A stretch of 64,000 nt of DNA from QAND01 sp003150225 (lineage in GTDB: Bacteria; Bacillota; Clostridia; Christensenellales; QAND01), in assembly GCF_044357945.1 (NCBI RefSeq), contig NZ_CP076563.1:248001-312000 (forward strand), read 5' to 3'. The position numbers were made by a program, and so were the translations under genes. The notes under the pieces were generated by a model that worked only from the letters and a program-made list of their open reading frames with translations, was not told the origin of the DNA and did not search any database. Numbering within the stretch: position 1 is the first letter of the stretch; every line of letters begins with the position of its first letter. This document shows positions 16,043 to 24,362 of this stretch, in pieces.

Positions 16043-17354
16043 GCTTCAAATCAACTCCAATTAAGTTTGCTTTTATGGATTCCTGGGGCTCCGGGGAGAC
16101 GGGCGGTGTCCATTTGATCAGCAGCTTTACGATGCGTTGATGGTCCATTTTGGTGATGGTGACCATGAGGTCGTTGTAGACAAAGTGGTCTCCTTCATGG
16201 GGAATAAACTCAAAATGATCCAAAGCCCAGCCGCCCATGGTCTTGTGGGAAAAGGCCTCTTCATCGTAATTTTCATATTCCATTTCCTCGAAGGCGTCCT
16301 CCACCAGAAGATCACCGGACACTTCAAAGCGATTGCCTCCGATTTTGACGAATTCCTCCACCACTTCGTCATCCTCATCCCAGATCTCGCCTACCAGCTC
16401 CTCAAGAATATCCTCTACGGTAACGATCCCCATGGTTCCGCCGTAGTCGTCCGTCACGATGGCTAGATGCAGCTTTTTACGGCTCATCTCCTCCAAAAGA
16501 TCGTCGATGCGGGTGGATTTATGGACAAAATGGGGTTCATCCAATAGATCTTTCAGATGGACATTCCCTTGAAAGCGCACATAGTTTTTTAGGTATTTAC
16601 GGATCTGAAGAATGCCGATGATATTATCGATGGTGTCCTCATACACCGGCAAGCGAGAGTACTTCTGGGCTTTGATGAGGGAGAGGATTTCTCCTTCCGC
16701 CATATCCGCGTCGATGGAGACAAGGTCCACCCGGGAGGTCAGCACATCCTGAACCGTGATATCCGCAAACTCCAAGGCTGAGCGTACCAGATCGCTCTTA
16801 TCCTCGCTAAGGCTGCCTTCCTCCTCGATGGTATCGATGATTTCATAGAGCTCCTCCTCGGTGACGGTGGGCTCGCTCTTCTTTCCAAAGAGCTTGCTTG
16901 CAAGCTTGCTGATGGAGGTGAAAAGGAAGGTGATGGGGGTGAGGATTTTCATTAAAAAGTATAGGGAACCGGAAACCGAAAGGGCAAACCGTTCGCTATA
17001 CGCTTTGGCAAAGCTCTTGGGAATCATCTCGCTGATCAAAAAAACAACCACCGTGATGACAACGGTGGAATAGGCCACCGCGCCAACACCCCAAAGGCGG
17101 GTGGCAATCAAAGTGGCCAAAGAAGCGCATCCAATATGCATGAGATTGTTCCCAATCAAGAGGGTGGTCAGCGCTTTATCGAAATGATTGGAGATGTAAA
17201 GAGCTTTTTTTGCCCGGCGATCCCCGCCCTCGGCATAGTTGCGTAGGCGTATCTTGTTGAAGGATGCAAAGGATATTTCCGCACCGGCGAAGTATCCTCC
17301 GCCAAGAATCAATAGGACCAAAAGAATGTATGGCAACCAACTGCCACCGTCCAT
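16032..17354 (-). CDS. CNNM/CorC-type protein, copy 2
   Basis: Same architecture as the downstream gene: DUF21 membrane domain (GGGYFAGAEISFASFNKIRL near the N terminus), a CBS pair (about 200-335) and a C-terminal CorC_HlyC domain. It is 440 residues long. The two proteins share block after block, including EEELYEIIDTIEEEG versus EEELAAIIETVEDEG, so they arose by tandem duplication; they may form heterodimers. GGAG precedes the ATG. A stretch of about 220 bases separates it from the antiporter gene. Confidence 0.88.
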   Translation of the reverse strand: MDGGSWLPYILLVLLILGGGYFAGAEISFASFNKIRLRNYAEGGDRRAKKALYISNHFDKALTTLLIGNNLMHIGCASLATLIATRLWGVGAVAYSTVVITVVVFLISEMIPKSFAKAYSERFALSVSGSLYFLMKILTPITFLFTSISKLASKLFGKKSEPTVTEEELYEIIDTIEEEGSLSEDKSDLVRSALEFADITVQDVLTSRVDLVSIDADMAEGEILSLIKAQKYSRLPVYEDTIDNIIGILQIRKYLKNYVRFQGNVHLKDLLDEPHFVHKSTRIDDLLEEMSRKKLHLAIVTDDYGGTMGIVTVEDILEELVGEIWDEDDEVVEEFVKIGGNRFEVSGDLLVEDAFEEMEYENYDEEAFSHKTMGGWALDHFEFIPHEGDHFVYNDLMVTITKMDHQRIVKLLIKWTPPVSPEPQESIKANLIGVDLKHGQ

Positions 17355-17534
17355 CCGGACACCAACTCCTTACATACAAAAAAATGGCCAGAGCCATATA
17401 AAGATATAACAATGATACCCGATTTTTCAGGAATTATCAAGGAACCAAACGCTTCTCCGGCTTCTTCCAGGCGTTTGACACAGAATCACAGCAAGAGTGG
17501 AAGGGGAGTTCGCTTTATTTCGGCTCATTTGGGC

Positions 17535-17559
17535 AAAACCGCCGGAATTCCCGGGTTTT
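17535..17559 (-). terminator. Weak hairpin downstream of the antiporter gene
   Basis: AAAACC pairs with GGTTTT around a CCGG-rich loop with a bulge. The T-run is only four bases, so it may be a weak terminator. The rest of 17355-17575 shows no gene. Confidence 0.35.
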
Positions 17560-17575
17560 CTGCATCTGTTTTAAA

Positions 17576-19180
17576 TTATGGTGTCCCGGAGAGATTAACT
17601 ACCAATAGATCGTTTTCCTCGATGACGGTATCCCCTTTGGGAATAATGGTTTGATCCCCGCGGATCACCATGATGACCAGCTCTCCGGATTTCGGGGAAA
17701 AATCGTGGACGGTCTTTCCGATCCATTTGCTTTCCGGTAAAATGCGATGCTCCTGAAGGGAGATTGCGCTGCCTCCTTGGTATTCATGGGCGCTTAAAAC
17801 CGCCACATCTCCCTCGTGGAGGAGGGTACCGCCATGGGGGATCATGGGGATATCCTTTTGAATTACCAGTATCATGAGGGTATCCGGCGGCAAAACAATA
17901 TCCTGTATGGCATGGCCTGCCCAAGGATGCCCCTCACGGATGGTGAGCTTCATCAGGTGTAGATCGGTTTCATCGGTGTAATCACTGAAGGTGCGCATAA
18001 CATCGATATCTTTGTCGCTCATGCCCAGCCATCTTGCAAAGGGGGATAGTAGAGAGCCTTGAAAGAGGATGGAAAGCAGAACAATGCAGAAAACAATGTG
18101 AAAAAGATCGTTATTCTGAGTGGTCTCTCCGGCTACCGCCATGATGGCAAATACGATGGATGCGGCGCCCCGAAGACCTGCAAAGGATACCAGAATCGTT
18201 TGCCGGAGACGGCACCGGAAGGGGGAAAGGCAGGCAAAAACCGCAATGGGACGCGCTGCCAGGGTGAGGAACAGCATGACCCCCAAAGCAGGCAATAAAA
18301 TCTGTGGGATGCGGGAAGGGGTGGCCAATAGACCCAGCAAAAAGAAGATAAGCATTTGCATTAAGCTGGTAATGCCGTTGAAAAAATGGACCAGGGCCTT
18401 TTTGTTTTGAAACCGCGCGTTTCCTAGAATGATGCCGCAAAGATAGGTGCTTAGATAACCATTGCCCCCCAGCACCGCCGCCAGGGAATAGGAGATTAGC
18501 GCTACGCCGATGACGAAAGCCATGTCAAATCCAGCTACGGAAAAGGAGGCTCGTTTGAGAATCCACACGGCAATCAGCGCTACCAGAACGACCACCAGTA
18601 TGCTGAAAAAGAACTGGGAGAATACCATGGCTAGGATGGAACCCGCTGAGGTTTTGCCCTCCATAATGGACAACACGATTACGGTAAGCATGTAGGAGCA
18701 GGGATCGTTGCTGCCGCTCTCCAGCTCCAGCATGGAGTCGGTATGGTATCGGAGGCCCATTTTATTTGAGCGAAGGATGGCAAACACCGATGCGGCGTCG
18801 GTGGAGCTGATTACTGCGCCGATAAGGAGGCTTTCCAGCAGCTCCATTCCGAGAATAAAATAACAGAATAATCCCGTAAGGGCGGCGGTGAGCGCCACGC
18901 CCAGGGTGGATAGTAAAGCGGATTTTATGGCGACCGGCCGCGCCTGGCTCCAGTTGGTACCAAAACCGCCGTAGAACATGATGAAAATCAGCGCTACAGA
19001 ACAGATCTGCTCAGCAAAACGATAGTTTTCAAATGGAATTTTCAGAATGCCATCGGTGCCAAAAGCCACACCCAGCAGGATAAACGTAAGCAGCATAGGA
19101 ATCCCGATTCTCTGAGATAGCCGGTTTAGCAGGACGCAAAACAGGATTACGATGGAAACAATCAGGATACCAAACGCCAT
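17576..19180 (-). CDS. CPA1/CPA2-type potassium/proton antiporter with RCK C-terminal domains
   Basis: About 400 residues form 12-13 hydrophobic helices of a Na+(K+)/H+ exchanger fold, including ISSTDAASVFAILRS and LESGSNDPCSYML, where acidic residues needed for exchange are expected. The last 130 or so residues contain two TrkA_C-like units that bind nucleotides or ions. The order resembles NhaP2/CvrA-type K+/H+ antiporters. The length of 534 residues fits. Ion specificity is inferred from the TrkA_C units only. It is the only gene of its transcription unit. Confidence 0.85.
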   Translation of the reverse strand: MAFGILIVSIVILFCVLLNRLSQRIGIPMLLTFILLGVAFGTDGILKIPFENYRFAEQICSVALIFIMFYGGFGTNWSQARPVAIKSALLSTLGVALTAALTGLFCYFILGMELLESLLIGAVISSTDAASVFAILRSNKMGLRYHTDSMLELESGSNDPCSYMLTVIVLSIMEGKTSAGSILAMVFSQFFFSILVVVLVALIAVWILKRASFSVAGFDMAFVIGVALISYSLAAVLGGNGYLSTYLCGIILGNARFQNKKALVHFFNGITSLMQMLIFFLLGLLATPSRIPQILLPALGVMLFLTLAARPIAVFACLSPFRCRLRQTILVSFAGLRGAASIVFAIMAVAGETTQNNDLFHIVFCIVLLSILFQGSLLSPFARWLGMSDKDIDVMRTFSDYTDETDLHLMKLTIREGHPWAGHAIQDIVLPPDTLMILVIQKDIPMIPHGGTLLHEGDVAVLSAHEYQGGSAISLQEHRILPESKWIGKTVHDFSPKSGELVIMVIRGDQTIIPKGDTVIEENDLLVVNLSGTP

Positions 19181-19326
19181 ATCATTTCTCCTATGGTTAT
19201 GAATCTATAAAATAGTATACGGGAAACGCTGATAGAATGCAAAATGATGAACAAGGAATGTGGGGGGAGGCTGACTCTCCAATGGAAATTAAAAAAATTC
19301 GCAAACCATTTGGTTTGCGAATTCTT

Positions 19327-19401
19327 TGGTAGCCCGTAGGGGAATCGAACCCCTGTTACCGCCTTGAGAGGGCGATGTCTTAACCGCTTGACCAACGGGC
19401 C
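19327..19401 (-). tRNA. tRNA-Glu, anticodon CUC
   Basis: 75 bases including encoded CCA (19327-19329 on the complement). The acceptor stem GGCCCGT pairs with ACGGGCT (first pair G-U). Stem CGCC/GGCG carries loop CTCTCAA, giving anticodon CTC. The T arm reads GGTTCGATTCC. It reads GAG codons. Confidence 0.94.
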
Positions 19402-19417
19402 ACGTGATTGCTTGTAT

Positions 19418-19446
19418 ATTCTATCCGATAAGCTGAGATTTTTCAA
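19418..19446 (-). promoter_or_regulatory. Promoter of tRNA-Glu
   Basis: Minus strand TTGAAA (19441-19446), 17 bases, TAGAAT (19418-19423), 16 bases before the mature tRNA. Confidence 0.6.
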
Positions 19447-19650
19447 CCCCTTTTTTCAAGAAAAATACGGAAGAAAGAAACCGGGAAAAAAGACGGCATT
19501 GGCCACTGTTATGGACGAATTTATTGAAAAGAGCCAGCGCATCAGAACCGCTGCGAGAAAGCAGGGAATTGCCATGATTATAAAACCATATAAAATAGAA
19601 TGAATTTCACTGGAAAAGAGGATATTTGCGGATATTTCGGGAAAAAGCGG
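19447..19650. other. Intergenic stretch without a supported gene
   Basis: Between the tRNA-Glu promoter and the mgtE promoter. The only notable reading frame is a 30-codon one at 19511-19603 without a ribosome site, which I do not accept. I see no riboswitch consensus here. Confidence 0.5.
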
Positions 19651-19679
19651 TTGCAACCACGGGGGAAAAGCAATATACT
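19651..19679 (+). promoter_or_regulatory. Promoter of the mgtE leader
   Basis: TTGCAA (19651-19656), 17 bases, TATACT (19674-19679). Predicted start near 19686, only about 9 bases before the ribosome site of the leader ORF. Confidence 0.65.
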
Positions 19680-19692
19680 GTGTTAGGATAAA

Positions 19693-19830
19693 AAGGAGGT
19701 GCAGACGTGGATAGCGACAGTTACGGTACCATGGACCATATACCAATAAGAACCGCCAGGGTATCTGGACTGCTGCGCTGCGCCTTTTAGCATAGTGCTC
19801 CACCTGCCTTGGCACCATAGTCAAGGGAGG
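19693..19830 (+). promoter_or_regulatory. mgtE leader with alternative pairings around a leader ORF
   Basis: The ribosome site of the leader ORF (AAGGAGGTG, 19693-19701) can pair with CACCTGCCTT (19801-19810), nine pairs with one bulged G. The CCTTG inside that segment (19807-19811) can instead pair with CAAGG (19822-19826), which overlaps the mgtE ribosome site AAGGGAGG. The two pairings exclude each other. This suggests a switch tied to translation of the leader ORF. No M-box consensus is present. The pairings are seen; the mechanism is inferred. Confidence 0.5.
19707..19790 (+). CDS. Leader peptide of 27 residues upstream of mgtE
   Basis: GTG at 19707 is preceded by a near-perfect AGGAGGTG with 7-base spacing and runs 27 codons to TAG at 19788. 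The beginning MDSDSYGTMDHIP is acidic and contains one proline; the second half is arginine-containing (R15, R18, R24) and hydrophobic. The layout (acidic/proline start, then basic) recalls MgtL of enterobacteria, whose translation aborts in low Mg2+ and so turns on mgtA. Here the neighbour is also a Mg2+ transporter, 47 bases downstream. It is too short for routine gene finders. Function is inferred from position and composition. Confidence 0.6.
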   Translation: MDSDSYGTMDHIPIRTARVSGLLRCAF

Positions 19831-19837
19831 GATTCCA

Positions 19838-21178
19838 ATGAATGTAGAACTCTTGCGCGAACTTCTAGCGGAAAAGCGCTATTTGGAGTTAAAATCCGCA
19901 CTTACCCATCTGCCCGAGATTGACATCGCTGAGTTTATCGATGAGCTGGAGGAGGAGCGGCACGTTTTGATCGTGTTCCGGCTTCTATCCAAGGAGATTG
20001 CGGCCGATGTGTTCTCCAACCTTTCGGTAGAAAAACAAACCATCATCTGCGACCTGATCCAGGATGAGGAGCTGGAGGAGATTCTCAGCGACCTCTATTT
20101 TGACGATATGATTGACCTTCTGGAGGAGGTTCCGGCCTATCTGGTCAAGCGGATTATGAAACATCGTGGCGAGAAAGAGCGCCGCTTGATCAACCAATTC
20201 CTGAATTATAAAGAGAATAGCGCTGGGAGCTTGATGACCATCGAATTCGTGGATCTACACCGAGACATGACGGTGCAGGAGGCCATGATGCGCATCCGGC
20301 GGGACGCAGAGGACAAGGAGACCATCTATACCTGCTATGTCATTGATGACGCCCGGCGGCTGGATGGCATTGTGTCCTTAAAGGATATCGTACTGGCCCA
20401 GCCAGAGGATATCATCGAGGACATCATGGAGGATGAGTTCGTATTTGTCACCACCGATGAGGACCAGGAGGAGGTAGCAGATCTGTTCCATCGGTATGAT
20501 TTGCTTGCTCTGCCGGTGGTGGACCGGGAAAAGCGCCTAGTGGGCATCATCACCGTCGACGATATTATGGATGTTTTGGAGGAAGAGAGCACCGAGGATA
20601 TCCTGGTTATGGGCGCTGTTACGCCCAGTACCGAGCCCTATATGGAGCAAGGCGTTTGGGCTCTGGCCAAAAAGCGCGCTCCATGGCTGTTGATCCTCAT
20701 GATCTCCGCTACCCTTTCTGGCTTGATCATCCGGGCCTTTGAGGCTACGCTGGCCACCTATGTGGTGCTGACGGCCTTTGTGCCCATGCTAATGGATACC
20801 GGAGGAAACGCGGGATCTCAGTCCTCTACCACGGTTATTCGGGCAATCACCCTGGGGGAGATCGAATTCAAAGATATCCTGAAAGTGGTGTTTAAGGAGA
20901 TGCGTGTCAGCCTTTTGGTGGGCCTGATGCTGGCGGGAATCAACTTTCTTCGGATCGTGTTTCTGGAGCATTATTCCGTCTCTGTGGCTCTTGTGGTTTG
21001 CGGCACCCTGATCTTTACCGTGATCTTCGCAAAGACCCTGGGGGGCTTTCTGCCCTTATTGGCTAAGAAGATTGGGTTTGATCCGGCGCTGATGGCCAGC
21101 CCCATGATCACTACCATCGTGGACGCGGTGTCCCTGGTAATCTACTTCAGTATGGCGACCTGCATCCTGGGCCTATAA
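19838..21178 (+). CDS. mgtE: Magnesium transporter MgtE
   Basis: Mg2+ channel of the plasma membrane, gated by cytoplasmic Mg2+. Order: MgtE_N superhelical domain (about 1-130), two CBS domains (about 135-255, with DRRLDGIVSLKDIV-like and REKRLVGIITVDDIMDV units), a plug helix and five membrane helices (about 275-446), including FVPMLMDTGGNAGSQSST, the conserved pore-lining segment. The length of 446 residues is standard. ATG 19838 follows AGGGAGG. A leader ORF and alternative RNA pairings precede it; a strong terminator follows. Confidence 0.96.
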   Translation: MNVELLRELLAEKRYLELKSALTHLPEIDIAEFIDELEEERHVLIVFRLLSKEIAADVFSNLSVEKQTIICDLIQDEELEEILSDLYFDDMIDLLEEVPAYLVKRIMKHRGEKERRLINQFLNYKENSAGSLMTIEFVDLHRDMTVQEAMMRIRRDAEDKETIYTCYVIDDARRLDGIVSLKDIVLAQPEDIIEDIMEDEFVFVTTDEDQEEVADLFHRYDLLALPVVDREKRLVGIITVDDIMDVLEEESTEDILVMGAVTPSTEPYMEQGVWALAKKRAPWLLILMISATLSGLIIRAFEATLATYVVLTAFVPMLMDTGGNAGSQSSTTVIRAITLGEIEFKDILKVVFKEMRVSLLVGLMLAGINFLRIVFLEHYSVSVALVVCGTLIFTVIFAKTLGGFLPLLAKKIGFDPALMASPMITTIVDAVSLVIYFSMATCILGL

Positions 21179-21210
21179 AAAAACCGGCGGAAGTTCCGCC
21201 GGTTTTTTTA
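21179..21210. terminator. Bidirectional terminator between mgtE and the lipoprotein gene
   Basis: AAAAAACCGGCGGAA and TTCCGCCGGTTTTTT arms with loop G; perfect and symmetric. Confidence 0.92.
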
Positions 21211-21218
21211 TCGTAATC

Positions 21219-22139
21219 TTACATGCCGCTCAGATTGTTTGCCATGGAGAGGATGCTCATAAGTCCCTGCATGAGGGGCATTTTTTCCATGATTTCCTCT
21301 TCATCAGTGAGGGGAGTGGCGTTGGCGGTACCGGCGGGAAGGGAAATGTCTTTCTCGTCGTAATGTACGGTTGCATCCACGGAAAGGTTGATTCCGTCTA
21401 CCATGGCCAGGTTCTCCTCGTCAGCGCCTTGAGCTACCATAAAGGCTTTGTAGGCTTCCTTATCCAGCGTAACGCTTGTTCCGGCAAAACGGGAGGTATC
21501 GGCCTCTACATAGATATGAATTTTGATCATATCCATCACCTGCTGCACGGCCTCCGCAGCTTCGTTAAGATCCTCTTGATCCAGGCCCTCCATATCGATG
21601 CCGCTCAAAGAACCCTCCAACATTTTGTTGCCGTCTAGAACCAGCTGGATCTTATAGACGCTGCGGCCGTCAAGGGTCTCCTTGCCAATGGTTTTGATCT
21701 CGGAGCATAGGGAAGGGAACATGCTGAGCATCTGGCTGTTGCCCATGGCGCTGAGACTGTTGAGGCTGCTCAAGCTATCCTCCATTTCTCCCTCGATGGA
21801 GTACCAGGCGCCGTCGGTGCCCTCAAAATAGATCTGAGGGCTGGTGGCGCTAACATCCATATAAAGGGTGTCCTTAGCCGAAGAGCCCAGGAGATTGAAA
21901 TCACAGTCGAGGATCATGGTATTTTCGGTGCCCTGTCCCTCCATGAGCATGGCCATGCCCAAGCCAGTGCCGGTGAGATCCTCGATGGAAAGATCCATCT
22001 TCATCGTGGTATAGGTAACGGGATCGGTGTTGGCAGCCGCTTTTTTCAAAAGCTCTTTTCCATCAGGGTTGCCGCCACAGGCGGTGAGGGCCAGGAGCGT
22101 TAGGATAGCCGTCAGCCCCGCAAAAATACGTTTTTTCAT
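21219..22139 (-). CDS. Lipoprotein of about 306 residues, unknown function (DUF6612/LppX-like)
   Basis: A signal peptide MKKRIFAGLTAILTLLALTACGG ends in a lipobox with the acylated cysteine near residue 22. The rest is beta-rich with repeated VYKIQLVLDG- and MILDCDFNL-type strands, reminiscent of the LolA/LppX-like fold seen in clostridial DUF6612-type lipoproteins. The start is ATG at 22137-22139 with GGAGG upstream on the minus strand; an in-frame upstream ATG lacks this. It is divergent from the T-box gene and convergent with mgtE. No clear partner. Confidence 0.75.
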   Translation of the reverse strand: MKKRIFAGLTAILTLLALTACGGNPDGKELLKKAAANTDPVTYTTMKMDLSIEDLTGTGLGMAMLMEGQGTENTMILDCDFNLLGSSAKDTLYMDVSATSPQIYFEGTDGAWYSIEGEMEDSLSSLNSLSAMGNSQMLSMFPSLCSEIKTIGKETLDGRSVYKIQLVLDGNKMLEGSLSGIDMEGLDQEDLNEAAEAVQQVMDMIKIHIYVEADTSRFAGTSVTLDKEAYKAFMVAQGADEENLAMVDGINLSVDATVHYDEKDISLPAGTANATPLTDEEEIMEKMPLMQGLMSILSMANNLSGM

Positions 22140-22233
22140 TGAAAGAAACCTCCAATCTAATTCGCTGCACATAGCAACATCATTATATCATAAGGGGGGA
22201 AAAGTAAAAGCCAACTTTTTTTAAAAAGGTGGT

Positions 22234-22262
22234 TGACAAAGCTTGGGAAGGGACATATAATA
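22234..22262 (+). promoter_or_regulatory. Strong promoter of the T-box leader
   Basis: Perfect TTGACA (22234-22239), 17 bases and perfect TATAAT (22257-22262). Confidence 0.85.
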
Positions 22263-22269
22263 TCAAAAA

Positions 22270-22535
22270 ATAAAGCACCGCAAAGACTGCGATGGGGAAT
22301 AAGTACCGTAGAGCGCAACTTTAGAGAGCCGTTGGGTGGTGAAAAACGGCGTTGCAGCAACGGGAAACTCGCCCCGGAGTTCCTGGCTGAAAGCATGCGA
22401 GTAGGTTCAGGCGGAGGCCCACCGTTACAGGGGTAAGGCGTGTTGGCGCCTGTAGAGGGGGAGCGCAAGCTCAACCAAGGTGGTACCGCGGATGATTCGA
22501 TCCGTCCTTGATAAGAGGACGGATCTTTTTATTTA
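22270..22535 (+). ncRNA. T-box riboswitch (tRNA-sensing leader)
   Basis: Stem I landmarks are present (GGGGAATAAGTA near 22290 and AGAGAGCCG near 22325). The T-box core AAGGTGGTACCGCGG is at 22477-22491 and is followed by a terminator GATCCGTCC...GGACGGATC with T-run (22499-22530). The UGGU in the core pairs with the CCA end and with discriminator A73. The specifier region CTGAAAGCATGCGAGTAGG (22387-22405) allows GCA (Ala), AGC (Ser) or AUG (Met); A73 argues against Ser. Uncharged tRNA would favour readthrough into the synthetase gene. Confidence 0.92.
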
Positions 22536-22559
22536 TTCTGAGAGTTGGAGGAACGTACA

Positions 22560-24239
22560 ATGCCGGATTTGATCAACGTGACGCTGGGACAGTTGCTGGA
22601 AGAACAGGCACGGGTCAACCCCGATGTGGAGGCGGTGGTCTCGCCTTACCGTAACGTGCGGTATACCTACCGGGAGTTTAACGCCATCTGCGATCAGGTA
22701 GCAAAGGGATTTATGGCTATGGGCGTCCAGAAAGGGGATCATGTGGCGATGTGGGCGACCAACTATCCCCAGTGGGTGATCTCCATGTTTGCCGCCGCTA
22801 AAATCGGCGCGGCCCTGGTGACGGTTAATACCAACTATAAGAAATTTGAGCTGGAATACCTGATGAAGCAGTCGGATTCCATGACCCTTATTATGATCGA
22901 CGGCTATAAAGACTGCGATTATGTGGCCTATATCCAGGAGCTGTGTCCTGAAATCTACCAGTGTGCGCCGGGACAGCTTAAGAGCGAGGCGTTCCCGTAT
23001 CTTAAGAATGTCATCTATATCCATGACGACAACGATGACCGCAAGGAGGGAATGTATAACTGGGAGGATCTCTATACCTTGGGCGATATGGTGTCCGATC
23101 GGGCGCTCCAGGCGAGGAAGGACCAGTGCGATCCTGACGACGTGGTGATGATGCAGTATACCTCGGGCACCACCGGATTCCCCAAGGGCGTTATGCTGAC
23201 CCACTATAATATTGTCAATAACGGCCGCGCCATTGGGGAATGCATGCGGTTGTCTGAAAAGGATCGTCTGCTGATCCATGTTCCCCTGTTCCACTGCTTT
23301 GGTTGTGTGCTAGGGGTCATGGCCTGCGTTAACTTCTCTACTTCTATGATTTTCTTGGATTATTTTCATCCCATTCGTTCCATGCAGATCCTACAGGACG
23401 AGAACTGCACCGCCGTCCATGGGGTTCCCACCATGTTTATCGCCATGCTGGAACATGAGCGGTTCCCAGAGTTTTCCTTCCCCCATCTGCGAACGGGGAT
23501 TATGGCGGGTTCGCCATGTCCCATTGAAATCATGAAGCGTGTGGTCAATGAAATGGGCATGAAGGAGATCACCATTTCCTATGGTCAAACGGAATCCTCC
23601 CCCGTGATTACCATGACCCGGGCGGATGATCCGTTGAATCTGCGGGTATCCACGGTGGGCCGCTGTCAGCCTCATATGGAGGTCAAGATCGTGGATATGG
23701 AGACCGGTGAAGACGTCCCCTGCGGCGTTCAGGGAGAGATCGTGACCCGAGGCTATCAGGTGATGAAGGGCTACTATAAGATGCCGGAGGCCACCGCCGC
23801 CGCCATCGATAGCGAAGGCTGGCTGCATACCGGAGACCTGGGTACCATGGATAAAAACGGCTATTTTAAGGTGACGGGACGCCTTAAGGATATGATCATC
23901 CGGGGTGGAGAAAACATCTATCCCCGGGAGATCGAGGAGTATCTCTACACCCACCCCAGCGTACAGGATGTCCAGGTGATCGGCGTACCCGATCTGCGCT
24001 ATGGTGAGGAGGTAGCCGCCTATATCATTCTGAAGGAAGGGGAGTCCGGTAAAGTGACGGGGGAGGATATGATCACCTATGTCAGAGAAGGGCTGTCCCG
24101 CTTTAAGACCCCGCGGTATGTGGTGTTTGTGGATAGTTTCCCCATGACCACCAGCGGAAAGATTCAGAAGTTTAAGATGCGGGAAATGGCCATCGAGGAT
24201 CTGGGACTCCAGGATGCCGCCAACGTGGCCACGGCATAA
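22560..24239 (+). CDS. Acyl-CoA synthetase (AMP-binding, FadD/AcsM-like)
   Basis: ANL-family ligase that activates a carboxylic acid as acyl-AMP and transfers it to CoA. The adenylate loop YTSGTTGFPKGV is near residue 200, GWLHTGDLG near 420, the hinge GRLKDMIIRGGENIYP near 440 and the C-terminal catalytic lysine in TTSGKIQKFKMRE. The length of 559 residues fits medium/long-chain or branched acyl-CoA synthetases. ATG 22560 has TTGGAGG 9 bases upstream. It is the only gene between its T-box leader and the following terminator, so its expression should follow charging of one tRNA. The acyl substrate is not known. Confidence 0.9.
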   Translation: MPDLINVTLGQLLEEQARVNPDVEAVVSPYRNVRYTYREFNAICDQVAKGFMAMGVQKGDHVAMWATNYPQWVISMFAAAKIGAALVTVNTNYKKFELEYLMKQSDSMTLIMIDGYKDCDYVAYIQELCPEIYQCAPGQLKSEAFPYLKNVIYIHDDNDDRKEGMYNWEDLYTLGDMVSDRALQARKDQCDPDDVVMMQYTSGTTGFPKGVMLTHYNIVNNGRAIGECMRLSEKDRLLIHVPLFHCFGCVLGVMACVNFSTSMIFLDYFHPIRSMQILQDENCTAVHGVPTMFIAMLEHERFPEFSFPHLRTGIMAGSPCPIEIMKRVVNEMGMKEITISYGQTESSPVITMTRADDPLNLRVSTVGRCQPHMEVKIVDMETGEDVPCGVQGEIVTRGYQVMKGYYKMPEATAAAIDSEGWLHTGDLGTMDKNGYFKVTGRLKDMIIRGGENIYPREIEEYLYTHPSVQDVQVIGVPDLRYGEEVAAYIILKEGESGKVTGEDMITYVREGLSRFKTPRYVVFVDSFPMTTSGKIQKFKMREMAIEDLGLQDAANVATA

Positions 24240-24282
24240 GTAAAATAACCGGCGGAGGTGTGGATCCGCCGTTTCAATAGAG

Positions 24283-24322
24283 AAGCGGTTCTTCCCATGT
24301 GTGGTAGGAAGAACCGCTTTTT
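24283..24322. terminator. Bidirectional terminator between the acyl-CoA synthetase and GNAT genes
   Basis: AAGCGGTTCTTCC and GGAAGAACCGCTT form a 13-bp perfect stem followed by a T-run. Confidence 0.9.
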
Positions 24323-24362
24323 GCGATAAAGGGCCGGCCTAGTAATAGGAAAGAAGTAGCAG

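Noticed and set aside
19511..19603. 30-codon reading frame between tRNA-Glu and mgtE
   Set aside because: No ribosome site, upstream of the mgtE promoter, unremarkable sequence.
19686..19838. M-box (ykoK) magnesium riboswitch before mgtE
   Set aside because: Expected because of the gene, but the ordered M-box consensus blocks are absent; the leader ORF explains the region better.
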